DNA from: Hominiventricola aquisgranensis
Lineage (GTDB): Bacteria; Bacillota; Clostridia; Lachnospirales; Lachnospiraceae
NCBI RefSeq assembly: GCF_040096225.1
Contig: NZ_JBBMFC010000012.1
Span: 37,790-101,789, forward strand
Direction: 5' to 3'
Length of the DNA stretch: 64,000 nucleotides
Positions 44,088 to 52,353 of this stretch are shown one piece after another. The notes beneath the pieces are model-generated. The model did no database searches. It saw nothing but the letters and a program-made list of their open reading frames with translations, and was not told where the DNA came from. A program made the translations under genes and the position numbers. Position 1 is the stretch's first letter, and every line of letters starts with the position of its first letter.

Positions 44088-45242
44088 TCAGGCTTCAAGC
44101 GCCTGCCTCAAATCTGCGATCAGGTCATCTGCATTTTCAATGCCAACAGAAAAACGCAGGAAGCAATCCGTGATCCCCAGCCGCTCACGCACTTCCGGCG
44201 GCACATCTCCATGGGTCTGGAGCATCGGATAAGTGATCAGGGATTCCACGCCGCCAAGGCTCTCTGCATAAGAGATCAGCTTTACTTTTTCCAACACCCG
44301 TTTTGCTGTCTCCGGAGAATCTACATAGAAAGAAATCATACTGCCAGCTCCACGGGTCTGTGACTTGTTGATCTCATAACCCGGATGTGTGGCAAGACCC
44401 ACATAGAGAACTTTCGTTACCAACGGATGCCCTTTCAACCATTCTGCCAGACGAAACGCATTTTTCTGCTGACACTCCATCCGCACAGATAAAGTCTTGA
44501 TACCACGGATCAACAGGAAGCTGTCAAAGGGCGGAAGGGCCGGTCCCACCGTTTTATAGTAATAACGGATCTGCTCCGCCAGTTCCTTATTTGCAGAACA
44601 TAGGAAACCTGCCAGGGTATCATTGTGTCCGCCGAGGAATTTGGTTCCGCTGTGTACCACCAGATCTGCGCCCAATGCAATGGGATTCTGGAAATACGGA
44701 GACAGGAATGTATTGTCCACGATGAGTTTCAGCCCATAGGTATCTGCCAGCTTCTTCATGATCCGCAGATCCGTCACCTGCATGGTTGGATTGCTGGGGG
44801 TCTCAATGTACAGTGCTTTTGTATTCGGATGCTTTTTGATCTCTGCTTCTGTGGCGGCCGGATCAGATGTATTTACATAAGAAAAGGAAAGTCCCTTCTT
44901 CGCTGCTGTGGTCGCGAACATTCTGACGGATCCACCATAGAGATCCTCTGTACATACAAAATGGCTGCCCGGCTCGAACAGTTCCATGCAAATAGAAAGT
45001 GCTGCCATACCGGATGTACAGGCTACCGTATCGTATGCACCCTCCAGGGACGTAACAATTTTCTCCAGTTCACTTCTGGTCGGATTGCTCTCTCTGCTGT
45101 AATCATAGCCGGTGGAACGTCCCATACCCGGGTGTGAAAAAGTTGCTGTCTGATAAATAGGGGTTCCCATGGAGCCGTAGGAATGGTCTCTGGTTACTCC
45201 TTCGGCTCCGTGGATACATCGGGTCTCAATTCCGTATTCCAT
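44088..45242 (-). CDS. metB: Cystathionine gamma-synthase/lyase family enzyme
   Basis: A 384-residue PLP enzyme of the Cys/Met metabolism family. Motifs are YDYSRESNPTRSELE, ACTSGMAALS, ETPSNPTMQV, VDNTFLSPYFQNP and the Schiff-base lysine K201 in VVHSGTKFLGGHND. The ATG at 45242 follows GGAGGAACTAT; a TTG 15 bases earlier overlaps the ribosome site and is not used. The family includes cystathionine gamma-synthase and both lyases, which cannot be told apart by motif alone. Its place before a cystathionine beta-lyase-like gene favours the synthase. It has a perfect TTGACA-17-TATAAT promoter followed by a sequence shared with the cysK promoter. Confidence 0.85.
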   Translation of the reverse strand: MEYGIETRCIHGAEGVTRDHSYGSMGTPIYQTATFSHPGMGRSTGYDYSRESNPTRSELEKIVTSLEGAYDTVACTSGMAALSICMELFEPGSHFVCTEDLYGGSVRMFATTAAKKGLSFSYVNTSDPAATEAEIKKHPNTKALYIETPSNPTMQVTDLRIMKKLADTYGLKLIVDNTFLSPYFQNPIALGADLVVHSGTKFLGGHNDTLAGFLCSANKELAEQIRYYYKTVGPALPPFDSFLLIRGIKTLSVRMECQQKNAFRLAEWLKGHPLVTKVLYVGLATHPGYEINKSQTRGAGSMISFYVDSPETAKRVLEKVKLISYAESLGGVESLITYPMLQTHGDVPPEVRERLGITDCFLRFSVGIENADDLIADLRQALEA

Positions 45243-45271
45243 ATAGTTCCTCCTCAAGCATGTATTTTATT

Positions 45272-45291
45272 ATTCCTATATGTTTAGTATG
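45272..45291 (-). promoter_or_regulatory. Candidate Rrf2/CymR operator at metB
   Basis: ATTCCTAT, two variable bases, then GTTTAGTATG on the plus strand, directly downstream of the -10 box. The same pattern lies at the same place at cysK (48251-48275). ATAGGAATA on the minus strand resembles a half-site of the CymR consensus. Confidence 0.6.
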
Positions 45292-45320
45292 ATTATATCT
45301 TTTGCAAAAGCAGATGTCAA
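45292..45320 (-). promoter_or_regulatory. Perfect consensus promoter of metB-patB
   Basis: On the minus strand TTGACA (45315-45320), exactly 17 bases, TATAAT (45292-45297). Such a strong promoter suits control by a repressor bound just downstream. Confidence 0.85.
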
Positions 45321-45368
45321 ATAAATTTCACAGACCATCAAAGAACTTCATTCCTTTCACCACAGCAG

Positions 45369-45403
45369 AAAAAGCGAAACACATGGACTTCCATGCATTT
45401 CGC
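45369..45403 (-). terminator. Terminator of the cysK-metY-Rrf2 unit
   Basis: GCGAAA (45374-45379) pairs with TTTCGC (45398-45403), with an inner ATGGA/TCCAT stem. On the minus strand CTTTTTC follows. It is about 60 bases past the regulator stop. Confidence 0.75.
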
Positions 45404-45461
45404 CTTCTTTGCATTTCATTTTGTAATTGATTGGATGCGGAAACAGCTTCTGATGTCCATC

Positions 45462-45908
45462 CTAGATGTAATACATATTTTCTTCGTCCTGTTCCCGCTG
45501 CATACAGTCCTGCTCAAGATCAGCCAATGTCAGATTCTGAAGTATCTGGTCCAGGCGATCATTGACGCGGTCCACAATATCTTTCTGGATCGTCTCTGTC
45601 ACAATGGAAGCAGTTCCTTCCCCATTGCCGGTCTCCGACTCCAGATGGTAAGAACCTTCCAGAGCTTCCACGATCTGGGAAACCGTAATCTTGTCTGCAG
45701 GATAATTCAGCAAATACCCACCCTGGGAGCCTTTGACGCTTCTGACGATCCTGGCCCTGCGAAGGCTTGCAAATACCTGTTCCAGGTACTGCGGGGATAT
45801 CTGGTTGCGCTCCGCAATGCTTCCCAGTGACACATGCGTATCACGGGAATACATGGCGAGGTCGATCAGAGCGGTTACTCCGTATCTGCATTTTTTGGAA
45901 AATTTCAT
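45462..45908 (-). CDS. cymR: Rrf2-family repressor, CymR-like
   Basis: A 148-residue winged-helix regulator. MKFSKKCRYGVTALIDLAMY and ISPQYLEQVFASLRRARIVR form the DNA-binding part, with RSVKGSQGGYLLNYPADKIT as wing and DMxx-like helix. No three-cysteine [2Fe-2S] motif of IscR is present, only a single cysteine near the end, so a CymR-type metabolite/enzyme-sensing repressor is likelier. Its start is two bases after the metY stop, making cysK-metY-cymR one unit. CymR in Bacillus acts in complex with CysK, and cysK is the first gene here. The shared operator at 45272 and 48251 would make it control both sulfur units and itself. Confidence 0.83.
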   Translation of the reverse strand: MKFSKKCRYGVTALIDLAMYSRDTHVSLGSIAERNQISPQYLEQVFASLRRARIVRSVKGSQGGYLLNYPADKITVSQIVEALEGSYHLESETGNGEGTASIVTETIQKDIVDRVNDRLDQILQNLTLADLEQDCMQREQDEENMYYI

Positions 45909-45910
45909 CC

Positions 45911-47221
45911 TTACTGTACTGCCTTAAATGCTTCGTCCAGATCCTGGATGATATCGTCGATATTTTCCGTACCGATGGAAAGACGGATGGTATTCGGTTT
46001 GATACCCTGATCCAGAAGTTCCTCTTCTGTACACTGGCTGTGAGTTGTGGTTGCCGGGTGGATCACCAGTGACTTCACATCTGCTACGTTTGCAAGCAGG
46101 GAGAACAGCTCCAGATTGTCGATGAAATCTTTTGCTTTCTGTGCATCGCCTTTGATCTCGAAAGTGAAGATAGATCCTCCGCCATTCGGGAAATATTTCT
46201 TATAAAGAGCCTGCTGCTGCGGATCCTTGGATACGGACGGATGATGAACAGCCTCAACCTGCGGATGATTATTCAGATACTCAACTACCTTCAGTGCGTT
46301 CTGTACATGACGCTCTACACGAAGGGACAGGGTCTCCAGTCCCTGCAGGAAGATCCAGGAGTGGATCGGAGAAATAGTTGCTCCGGTATCACGCAGAAGG
46401 ATTGCACGGATCTTGGTCACAAATGCAGCCGGTCCTACAGCTTTGGTAAAGCTGATGCCATGATAGCTCGGGTTCGGCTCAGTCAGTGACGGGAATTTTC
46501 CAGATGCTTCCCAGTCGAATTTACCACTGTCTACGATCACACCACCAATCGTAGTTCCATGTCCGCCGATGAATTTGGTTGCAGAATGAACAACAATATC
46601 TGCACCGTACTCGATTGGACGAACCAGATACGGAGTTGCGAAAGTGCTGTCAACAACCAGCGGAATCTTATGTGCATGAGCGATCTTGGCAATAGCCTCG
46701 ATATCTACTACATCAGAGTTCGGATTTCCAAGAGTCTCGATGTAAACTGCTTTGGTATTTTCCTTGATGGCAGCCTCTACTTCATCCAGATCAAAAATAT
46801 TTACAAAGGTGGTCTCTACGCCGTATGCCGGAAGAGTATGCTCCAGCAGGTTGAAGGTTCCGCCGTAAATATTTTTTGCAGATACGATATGGTCACCGCT
46901 CTGTGCCAGGTTCTCAATGGTGTAGGTAACTGCTGCTGCACCGGAAGCAACTGCCAGAGCTGCAACGCCGCCTTCCAGAGCTGCAATTCTCTGTTCAAAT
47001 ACATCTTCCGTCGGATTAGTCAGACGTCCGTAAATGTTTCCTGCATCTGCAAGACCAAATCTTGCTGCTGCGTGATCGCAGTTACGGAATACATAAGAAG
47101 ATGTCTGGTAGATCGGCACTGCGCGGGCATCCGTTACCGGATCCGGGCTTTCCTGTCCTACATGAAGCTGAAGGGTCTCAAATTTGAATTTTCTGTCTGC
47201 TCTTTTCAATTTTTCTGCCAT
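45911..47221 (-). CDS. metY: O-acetylhomoserine sulfhydrylase
   Basis: A 436-residue PLP enzyme of the Cys/Met family, longer than the cystathionine enzymes as is usual for MetY. FETLQLHVGQESPDPVTDAR at the start, YGRLTNPTEDVFEQRIAALE and the lysine K216 in VVHSATKFIGGHG are diagnostic. FPSLTEPNPSYHG is the MetY insertion. It makes homocysteine from O-acetylhomoserine and sulfide, and some members also make cysteine from O-acetylserine. The ATG at 47221 is picked because GTGAGG precedes it. It lies about 84 bases after cysK, across a hairpin (47269-47298), and two bases before the Rrf2 gene. Confidence 0.9.
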   Translation of the reverse strand: MAEKLKRADRKFKFETLQLHVGQESPDPVTDARAVPIYQTSSYVFRNCDHAAARFGLADAGNIYGRLTNPTEDVFEQRIAALEGGVAALAVASGAAAVTYTIENLAQSGDHIVSAKNIYGGTFNLLEHTLPAYGVETTFVNIFDLDEVEAAIKENTKAVYIETLGNPNSDVVDIEAIAKIAHAHKIPLVVDSTFATPYLVRPIEYGADIVVHSATKFIGGHGTTIGGVIVDSGKFDWEASGKFPSLTEPNPSYHGISFTKAVGPAAFVTKIRAILLRDTGATISPIHSWIFLQGLETLSLRVERHVQNALKVVEYLNNHPQVEAVHHPSVSKDPQQQALYKKYFPNGGGSIFTFEIKGDAQKAKDFIDNLELFSLLANVADVKSLVIHPATTTHSQCTEEELLDQGIKPNTIRLSIGTENIDDIIQDLDEAFKAVQ

Positions 47222-47268
47222 GGGTCTGTACCTCACTTTATCGTTGTATGTGTGTTTGCGATTATATG

Positions 47269-47298
47269 CAGATCACCACCTTGACGGTCACTGATCTG
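47269..47298 (-). other. Hairpin between cysK and metY
   Basis: CAGATCA and TGATCTG (outer 7 bp) with an inner ACC/GGT. No U tract follows; CATATAAT lies just after it on the minus strand. It could process or partly terminate the cysK message or mark a weak internal promoter. Confidence 0.4.
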
Positions 47299-47305
47299 TC
47301 TTTAT

Positions 47306-48238
47306 TTACTCTGCGAACAGAGGTGTGGAATAATATCTGTCTCCACTGTCCGGAAGAAGTGCTACGATGGTCTTTCCTTTATTTTCCGGTCTCTGAGCCA
47401 GCTGGATCGCTGCTTTGAGTGCTGCGCCTGAGGAAATACCTACCAATACACCTTCATGTTTTGCAAGAAGTTTTCCACCTGCAAATGCGTCGTCATTTTC
47501 AATAGTAATGATCTCATCATATACTTTGGTATTCAGTACATCCGGAACAAATCCAGCTCCGATTCCCTGAATCTTGTGTGCTCCGCTTCTGCCCTCGGAA
47601 AGTACTGGGGATGAAGCCGGCTCCATAGCTACGATCTTCACATTCGGATTCTTGGATTTCAGATACTCGCCTACACCTGTCAGGGTTCCGCCAGTACCCA
47701 CACCAGCTACAAAGATGTCTACCTGTCCATCGGTATCATTCCAGATCTCCGGTCCGGTCGTTGCTCTGTGTGCTGCCGGGTTTGCCGGGTTCACGAACTG
47801 GCCCGGGATAAAGCTGTTCGGGATCTCTTTTGCAAGCTCTTCTGCTTTTGCGATTGCTCCCTTCATACCTTTGGCACCCTCGGTCAGAACCAACTCTGCA
47901 CCGTATGCTTTCAGCATGTTTCTTCTCTCAACACTCATGGTCTCCGGCATTGTCAGGATGATGCGGTAGCCTTTGGCTGCTGCGATAGATGCAAGACCGA
48001 TACCAGTGTTTCCAGAAGTCGGCTCGATGATCACAGAACCTTCTTTGAGGATTCCTTTCTCCTCAGCATCCTCGATCATAGCTTTTGCTACACGATCCTT
48101 TACGCTTCCTGCCGGATTGAAGTACTCAAGCTTTACAAGAAGCTTTGCTTCCAGACCAAGCTCTTTCTCAATGTTTGTTACCTCCACCAGCGGAGTGTTT
48201 CCAATCAGTCCAAGTGTTCCTTTGTAAATATTTGCCAT
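47306..48238 (-). CDS. cysK: Cysteine synthase A
   Basis: A 310-residue fold-type II PLP enzyme, the normal CysK length. GLIGNTPLVEV, the lysine K47 in YFNPAGSVKDRVA, SGNTGIGLA and the phosphate loop GVGTGGTLTGVG are all present. It makes cysteine from O-acetylserine and sulfide in the cytoplasm. The ATG at 48238 follows GGAGGATAAGAAA; an ATG at 48253 overlaps that ribosome site. No cysE is adjacent. The promoter is a perfect consensus with a candidate Rrf2 operator between the -10 box and the start. In Bacillus and Staphylococcus the same enzyme also serves as the sensor partner of CymR. Confidence 0.95.
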   Translation of the reverse strand: MANIYKGTLGLIGNTPLVEVTNIEKELGLEAKLLVKLEYFNPAGSVKDRVAKAMIEDAEEKGILKEGSVIIEPTSGNTGIGLASIAAAKGYRIILTMPETMSVERRNMLKAYGAELVLTEGAKGMKGAIAKAEELAKEIPNSFIPGQFVNPANPAAHRATTGPEIWNDTDGQVDIFVAGVGTGGTLTGVGEYLKSKNPNVKIVAMEPASSPVLSEGRSGAHKIQGIGAGFVPDVLNTKVYDEIITIENDDAFAGGKLLAKHEGVLVGISSGAALKAAIQLAQRPENKGKTIVALLPDSGDRYYSTPLFAE

Positions 48239-48250
48239 TTTCTTATCCTC

Positions 48251-48275
48251 CATAATTCCTATCCGTTTACTATGG
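48251..48275 (-). promoter_or_regulatory. Candidate Rrf2/CymR operator at cysK
   Basis: CATAATTCCTAT then GTTTACTATGG after two bases, 20 bases downstream of the -10 box. Its ends CCATA/TATGG are partly palindromic. It matches the metB site at 15 or more aligned positions. Confidence 0.6.
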
Positions 48276-48294
48276 TTTTCTTGTTGTTGATCGT

Positions 48295-48323
48295 ATTATA
48301 TTCCCTCTTTTCCTATTTGTCAA
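48295..48323 (-). promoter_or_regulatory. Perfect consensus promoter of cysK-metY-cymR
   Basis: On the minus strand TTGACA (48318-48323), exactly 17 bases, TATAAT (48295-48300). Confidence 0.85.
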
Positions 48324-48345
48324 GTAGGTTTTTATGGCTTTTGCA

Positions 48346-48505
48346 AAGTCATGCATAAAAATAATCTGAAGTATGCGGGGGAGCTTGCTTCCCTAAGCAT
48401 ACCTCAGATTATTTTGGTATATGACGCGCAGCGGCATATCGAGCTTTTTAACTGCGTAAGCAGCGGTAAGCACCGCAAGGTGCGGAAAAGCGAGATGCAT
48501 GACTT
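48346..48505. repeat. 160-bp structured inverted-repeat element
   Basis: Bounded by perfect 11-bp terminal inverted repeats (AAGTCATGCAT at 48346-48356, its complement at 48495-48505). Inside is a near-perfect 19-bp stem (48358-48376 with 48397-48415, 18 of 19) capped by a second stem GGGGAGC/GCTTCCC with a two-base loop. It is followed by CGCAG/CTGCG and GCACC/GGTGC hairpins. No open frame or U tract explains it. It may be a non-autonomous mobile palindrome (MITE/REP-like) or a structured RNA. It is inserted between the cysK promoter and the truncated HD gene. Confidence 0.7.
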
Positions 48506-48514
48506 ACTCTTTCA

Positions 48515-49033
48515 CTACAACACCTTACTTCCATTTGCAGTCAGCCGGAATTTCATATTGAGGATTTCGGCTGCCCCGCGGCACATCATCATTCTTCCAA
48601 GAAAAATATCAAAATACTCATACATGGTACAGATACTTTCATCAATCTGCAGGTTCAAAGAGATCAGTTTCTTCTCTTTGATAATCTTCAGCTTTGCCTC
48701 TGTGACTGCATAATTTACTCTGTCATGGATATCAAAAGCAGCCCGGTCCTTATCCCTCACACGATTTCTGCGTACATCCGTCTTATCTGCAATGATTAAA
48801 GCCGCACTGACCGGATCTGTCGCTCCGCCTGTGGATTCATCATGATTACCGATGGCAGACATGATCGTAATACGGTCCTCCAGAGACAGATCTGTGCCTT
48901 CCAAAAGTTCATTTGCCAGAATAGCTCCATATTCTGCATGGCGGCTACGGTTCACTGCATTTCCAATATCATGCATAAAACCTGCAATCTTAGCAAGCTC
49001 GATGGTTTCCTCCGTTTTCTTTCTTTTTCTTAG
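48515..49033 (-). pseudogene. HD-domain phosphohydrolase-like gene, 5' end missing
   Basis: The preserved part reads TEETIELAKIAGFMHDIGNA, VNRSRHAEYGAILANELLE, AIGNHDESTG, then ALIIADKTDVRRNRVRDKD and FDIHDRVNYAV. These are the HD metal ligands and the conserved tail of a Clostridial HD family. The open frame can be followed upstream past the ATG at 48976 to about 49040, where TAA breaks it. The usual first ~70 residues, with the FTEHSFAH-type histidine, are not found. A shorter protein from the ATG at 48976 would lack the leading HD histidine. I call it a decayed remnant. The 160-bp inverted-repeat element abuts its 3' end. Confidence 0.65.
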
Positions 49034-49125
49034 TACGTGCCTATTTTACGTAAAGCCATCAGGCGGTGCTATCCTGCCTCCCTGAAATTCAGGTAAATTA
49101 TAAGTAAAGAAGCTGTCGCATTCTG

Positions 49126-49812
49126 TTACTTCTCCAAAAACTGTGCCGGAGTCATGCCCACATAGCGTTTGAAGTATTTATAGAAGTTATTGAGGCTTGC
49201 ATATCCCACCCGAAATGCGGCCTCCTGAATATCACATTCATGGCTGGAGAGCAGGCGACAGGCCTCCTCGATCCGAAGCTGATGGATGTAGGAAAGGATT
49301 GTGACACCCATATGCTTCTTGAACAGCCGGGCCAGATGGCTCTCGGTGCTGTATGTCACTTTGGAGAGATCCTCCAGTTCCATGTTTTCATTATAATGAT
49401 TATGGATATATTCCAACATTACATTGACCGTCTCGTTGGACGTGAATTTCCAACCGATTGCACGAAAGATAGCTGCTTTGAGCTGCTCAAAATCCACCGG
49501 TTTGGACAGGATATCACTGACACCCAGGCGCAGGGCCTGCTGTGCATTTTCAAAAGAAGCAAATGCAGTCAGCACAATGATCTGCGCTCCTACTTCCCTG
49601 GACACTTCCTCGATCACCTGAAATCCATTTTTCTGAGGCATATGAATATCCAGAAAGATGAGGCGCGGAGATGTCTCTTTAATCAGTTGAATCGCTTCCT
49701 CCCCATCTTCTGCATTTCCCACGATCTCAATGGGGAGCTGCTCTTCCTCCAGAAAATGACAGATAATATTTCTGGTAGCCAGCTCATCATCACAAATCAC
49801 AGCTTTAATCAT
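49126..49812 (-). CDS. Response regulator with AraC-type DNA-binding domain
   Basis: A 228-residue YesN-like regulator. The receiver domain (1-120) has the acidic pair DD near residue 8, the phospho-acceptor D55 (LIFLDIHMPQ) and K104 (LSKPVDF). The AraC helix-turn-helix (about 130-228) ends with AAFRVGYASLNNFYKYFKRY and VGMTPAQFLEK. It is transcribed with, and overlaps by eight bases, the cupin-PocR histidine kinase, so the two form one signalling pair. Targets are unknown; this family often controls sugar or carbon-source transport, and none is adjacent here. Confidence 0.92.
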   Translation of the reverse strand: MIKAVICDDELATRNIICHFLEEEQLPIEIVGNAEDGEEAIQLIKETSPRLIFLDIHMPQKNGFQVIEEVSREVGAQIIVLTAFASFENAQQALRLGVSDILSKPVDFEQLKAAIFRAIGWKFTSNETVNVMLEYIHNHYNENMELEDLSKVTYSTESHLARLFKKHMGVTILSYIHQLRIEEACRLLSSHECDIQEAAFRVGYASLNNFYKYFKRYVGMTPAQFLEK

Positions 49813-51316
49813 CGTTCTCTTCCTCTCCGTCTATCCAGTTCTTGTAAGGGATCTCAATCGTCACTACCGTTCCCCCAGTCTTACCTGCCTGCAATTTCAG
49901 GACACAGTTATCTCCATAAGCACTGGTCAGCTTCTCATAGATCATAGAGAGTCCATGACTGCTGCCGCTCTGGATCTGCAGCTCAATCTGCCGGTATCGT
50001 TCCTCCTCCAATGCCGGGCCGTTGTTCCAGATCTGAAAATGAATCTGCTTCCGTCCCGCCTTTATGGTCACTATCAGTTTTTTCTCTTTTTCATTGGAAA
50101 ATCCATGGGTAAATGCATTTTCCGCCACAGGCTGTAGGAAATTAAACGGTACGATGGCCTGCTCCAGTTCCGGATCCATGGATATTTTATAAGAAAATCC
50201 CACCGGATACCGCAGTTTCTGCAGCTTTAGATAAGCTTCCAGATAATCAAGCTCCACCGCCAGCGGAATCTGTCGGCCACGGATCCGCACCGAATAGCGA
50301 AGCATCTTCGACAAGTCAATGATCGACTGATAGAGAGGTTTCATGCCCCCTTCCAGTGCCTGGGCCGCCATACTGTTCAGCGTATTGAACAGAAAATGGT
50401 TATTGATCTTCAGATCCGTCACCTGAAGCTCGGAATCTTTCAGATGCATCTGCAGATCCTTCTGAATATCCAGCGAACTACTCAGATTCTTTTCTGTCTC
50501 AAATAGTTCCCGCCGGTACTGGTCAAATTCGCAGAAATTACGTATGGCCTTCGCCACCTTCCGAAGCAACTGCAGAATACCAAAACTACCGCTCTCCGGC
50601 ATATCATACATATACACTTCTTCTGATGATTGCTTGCTGTTAGACTGCACAATATATCCACCCTGCACCCAGCCAAGAAGTCTGTCATCCCACAGAACCG
50701 GCACCTGAAAAATAGTCAGTCCGCAGGGACATACAAATGTATTTTCCGATGCTTCCCCACAATTCTGATCAAGCTTCAGACAATATGGATGATTTCCTTT
50801 TTCAATCCCGCATTTTTTGATGCAGGGTTCTGGAAAATAGTCACTTTTCAATACGACACGACCAGATGTATTCCGAATCACAAATGCCATGTGCAGACTC
50901 TCCAGAAACTGTGTGCGGACTGCCTCCACAGCCGCATAGAGCTGATCATTGGCACTGCTGCCCGGCAGCGGCCTGGTCTTATCGATCAGACTGTCCGGAT
51001 CGATGGATACCGGACTTGCCACCAGCAGATGAACCAGCGGCACATCGCCTGTGTTGACAAATTCGTGCGTGCAGCCTGCAGGCATATGGAATCTGGCTCC
51101 CGGCTCAAAGATCTGTGGCTCTCCATTGATATAACCAATGCCTCTGCCTTCCAGCACATAGACAAACTGCTCCTCATAATGCACATGCCGGAGCATGGTC
51201 TTTCCCGGTTCCACATAGACGGTTCCTGTCCGAAGAGACGCTTCCTCTGATCCCATTCCCGGATATTCCGGTTCCATCCATTCAATATATCCCCAATCTG
51301 TCTCCTGCACCCGCAT
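49805..51316 (-). CDS. Soluble cupin-PocR-histidine kinase
   Basis: A 503-residue sensor kinase with an unusual order and no membrane helix. Residues 30-105 are a cupin barrel with metal ligands H44, H46 and H84 (LRHVHYEEQ, GCTHEF). Residues ~125-262 match the PocR ligand-binding domain, with its cysteine pattern (PCIKKCG, PYC, VCPCGL). A coiled coil follows, then a LytS/YesM-type kinase: H307 in INNHFLFNTLNSM and ATPase motifs PVAENAFTHGF and SSHGLSMIYEKL. PocR domains are thought to sense small metabolites such as propanediol. Start at 51316 follows AAGGAGAGACTT. It overlaps its response regulator. It likely measures an internal metabolite. Confidence 0.88.
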   Translation of the reverse strand: MRVQETDWGYIEWMEPEYPGMGSEEASLRTGTVYVEPGKTMLRHVHYEEQFVYVLEGRGIGYINGEPQIFEPGARFHMPAGCTHEFVNTGDVPLVHLLVASPVSIDPDSLIDKTRPLPGSSANDQLYAAVEAVRTQFLESLHMAFVIRNTSGRVVLKSDYFPEPCIKKCGIEKGNHPYCLKLDQNCGEASENTFVCPCGLTIFQVPVLWDDRLLGWVQGGYIVQSNSKQSSEEVYMYDMPESGSFGILQLLRKVAKAIRNFCEFDQYRRELFETEKNLSSSLDIQKDLQMHLKDSELQVTDLKINNHFLFNTLNSMAAQALEGGMKPLYQSIIDLSKMLRYSVRIRGRQIPLAVELDYLEAYLKLQKLRYPVGFSYKISMDPELEQAIVPFNFLQPVAENAFTHGFSNEKEKKLIVTIKAGRKQIHFQIWNNGPALEEERYRQIELQIQSGSSHGLSMIYEKLTSAYGDNCVLKLQAGKTGGTVVTIEIPYKNWIDGEEENDD

Positions 51317-51352
51317 ATTAAGTCTCTCCTTTTTGTCAACTGGCCTGTGATT

Positions 51353-51381
51353 ATTATACACCATGAAAGAGGAGCTGTCAC
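51353..51381 (-). promoter_or_regulatory. Promoter of the two-component system
   Basis: On the minus strand GTGACA (51376-51381), 17 bases, TATAAT (51353-51358), some 40 bases before the kinase start. The -35 box overlaps the arm of the hairpin that follows glyA. Confidence 0.7.
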
Positions 51382-51418
51382 ACCCTGAAATCATTCAGCC
51401 GCGTACAGCCCCTCTTTC
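51365..51418 (-). terminator. Hairpin after the glyA remnant
   Basis: GAAAGAGGAGCTGT (51365-51378) pairs with ACAGCCCCTCTTTC (51405-51418) with one mismatch. The following U content is low, so it may terminate only weakly. Confidence 0.5.
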
Positions 51419-51440
51419 TATATCATTATTTTACTTTTGA

Positions 51441-52106
51441 TCAGTCATCAAAAGATCCAGCCGGGTACAGCGGGAATTTTGCAATCAATGCTTCCGCTTT
51501 TGCCTTGCATGCCTTTAAGTTAGCTTCATCTTCCGGAGCCTCTGCTACCTGGTTGATGATTGCTGCGATCTCACGGATCTCCGGCTCTTTCAGTCCTCTC
51601 TGTGATACAGCAGTCAGACCAATACGGATACCGCTTGTTACACCCGGTTTCTCTGGATCAAACGGAATCATGTTCTTATTTACAGTGATGCCTACTGCAT
51701 CCAGTGCATTCTGCATGGTCTTACCAGTCAGACCTTTACTTCTTAAGTCAACTACTAACAGATGGTTGTCTGTTCCGCCGCTGACAATACGGAAACCGTA
51801 TTTCTGAAGCTCTTCTGCCAGGCATTTCGCATTTACAACAACCTGGGCCATGATATCATGGAACTCCTGAGATGCTGCATATTTGAAGGACCAGGTCTTA
51901 GCTGCCACCTCAGATCCTGCCTAGAATCTCTTTCCCGGATATCCTTCCAGTGTTTTATTGGTAAATACGCTGCCGCTCAGTTCCATAACTGCCAGCGGTG
52001 CGGTACTCTCAGATGCAATCATCTCAATATTATGTTCCTGACGATTTAACTCCTCATCAACCAATGCCGCAAGTTCCGGGTCTGTCTGTCTTGTTACTTT
52101 AATCAT
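51441..52106 (-). pseudogene. glyA: Serine hydroxymethyltransferase with internal deletion and in-frame TAG
   Basis: One continuous frame of 222 codons. It begins as a normal GlyA (residues 1-61, DPELAALVDEELNRQEHNIE, MIASES, EGYPGKRF), then meets TAG at 51918-51920. It resumes in the same frame with AGSEVAAKTWSFKYAAS and the true carboxy-terminal domain (VSGGTDNHLLVVDLRSKGLT, TSGIRIGLTAVSQRG). About 220 residues in the middle are missing, including the PLP-binding THKT lysine region. It cannot be an active enzyme. Because serine hydroxymethyltransferase is usually essential, another copy probably exists outside the window. A product from GTG 51908 would be an isolated carboxy-terminal domain. 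Confidence 0.88.
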
Positions 52107-52255
52107 AGCCTTATTCTCCTCTGCGTTTTCGTTTTTGGTTGTCCTTTGATATAAATCAATATATCATGTTCCACAGACTGATTCTATTCTCAAATCCGGT
52201 CTGTCATTTACCATTTTTTACTTTTCCTTTTACACAAACATCAAAATCCATCTAC

Positions 52256-52330
52256 TTAGATGATACCCTGTGCTTTCAGAATAAGCTGTGCGATCACTGC
52301 AGACCCAATATAAGTACCGATTCCCTTCAT
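52256..52330 (-). other. Possible 24-codon hydrophobic remnant
   Basis: A short frame from ATG 52330 encodes 24 hydrophobic residues (MKGIGTYIGSAVIAQLILKA and four more) without a ribosome site. It looks like the last membrane helix of a lost transporter. Nothing else is seen between 52107 and 52353. Confidence 0.25.
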
Positions 52331-52353
52331 TTTAATTAAAAATATAACAACTT

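Noticed and set aside
45243..45320. T-box or SAM riboswitch before metB or cysK
   Set aside because: The leaders are too short (about 50 bases from the -10 box) and hold a shared operator-like motif instead.
51918..51920. TAG in glyA as a recoded (pyrrolysine) codon
   Set aside because: The catalytic middle of the enzyme is deleted, so readthrough would not give a working protein; decay is simpler.
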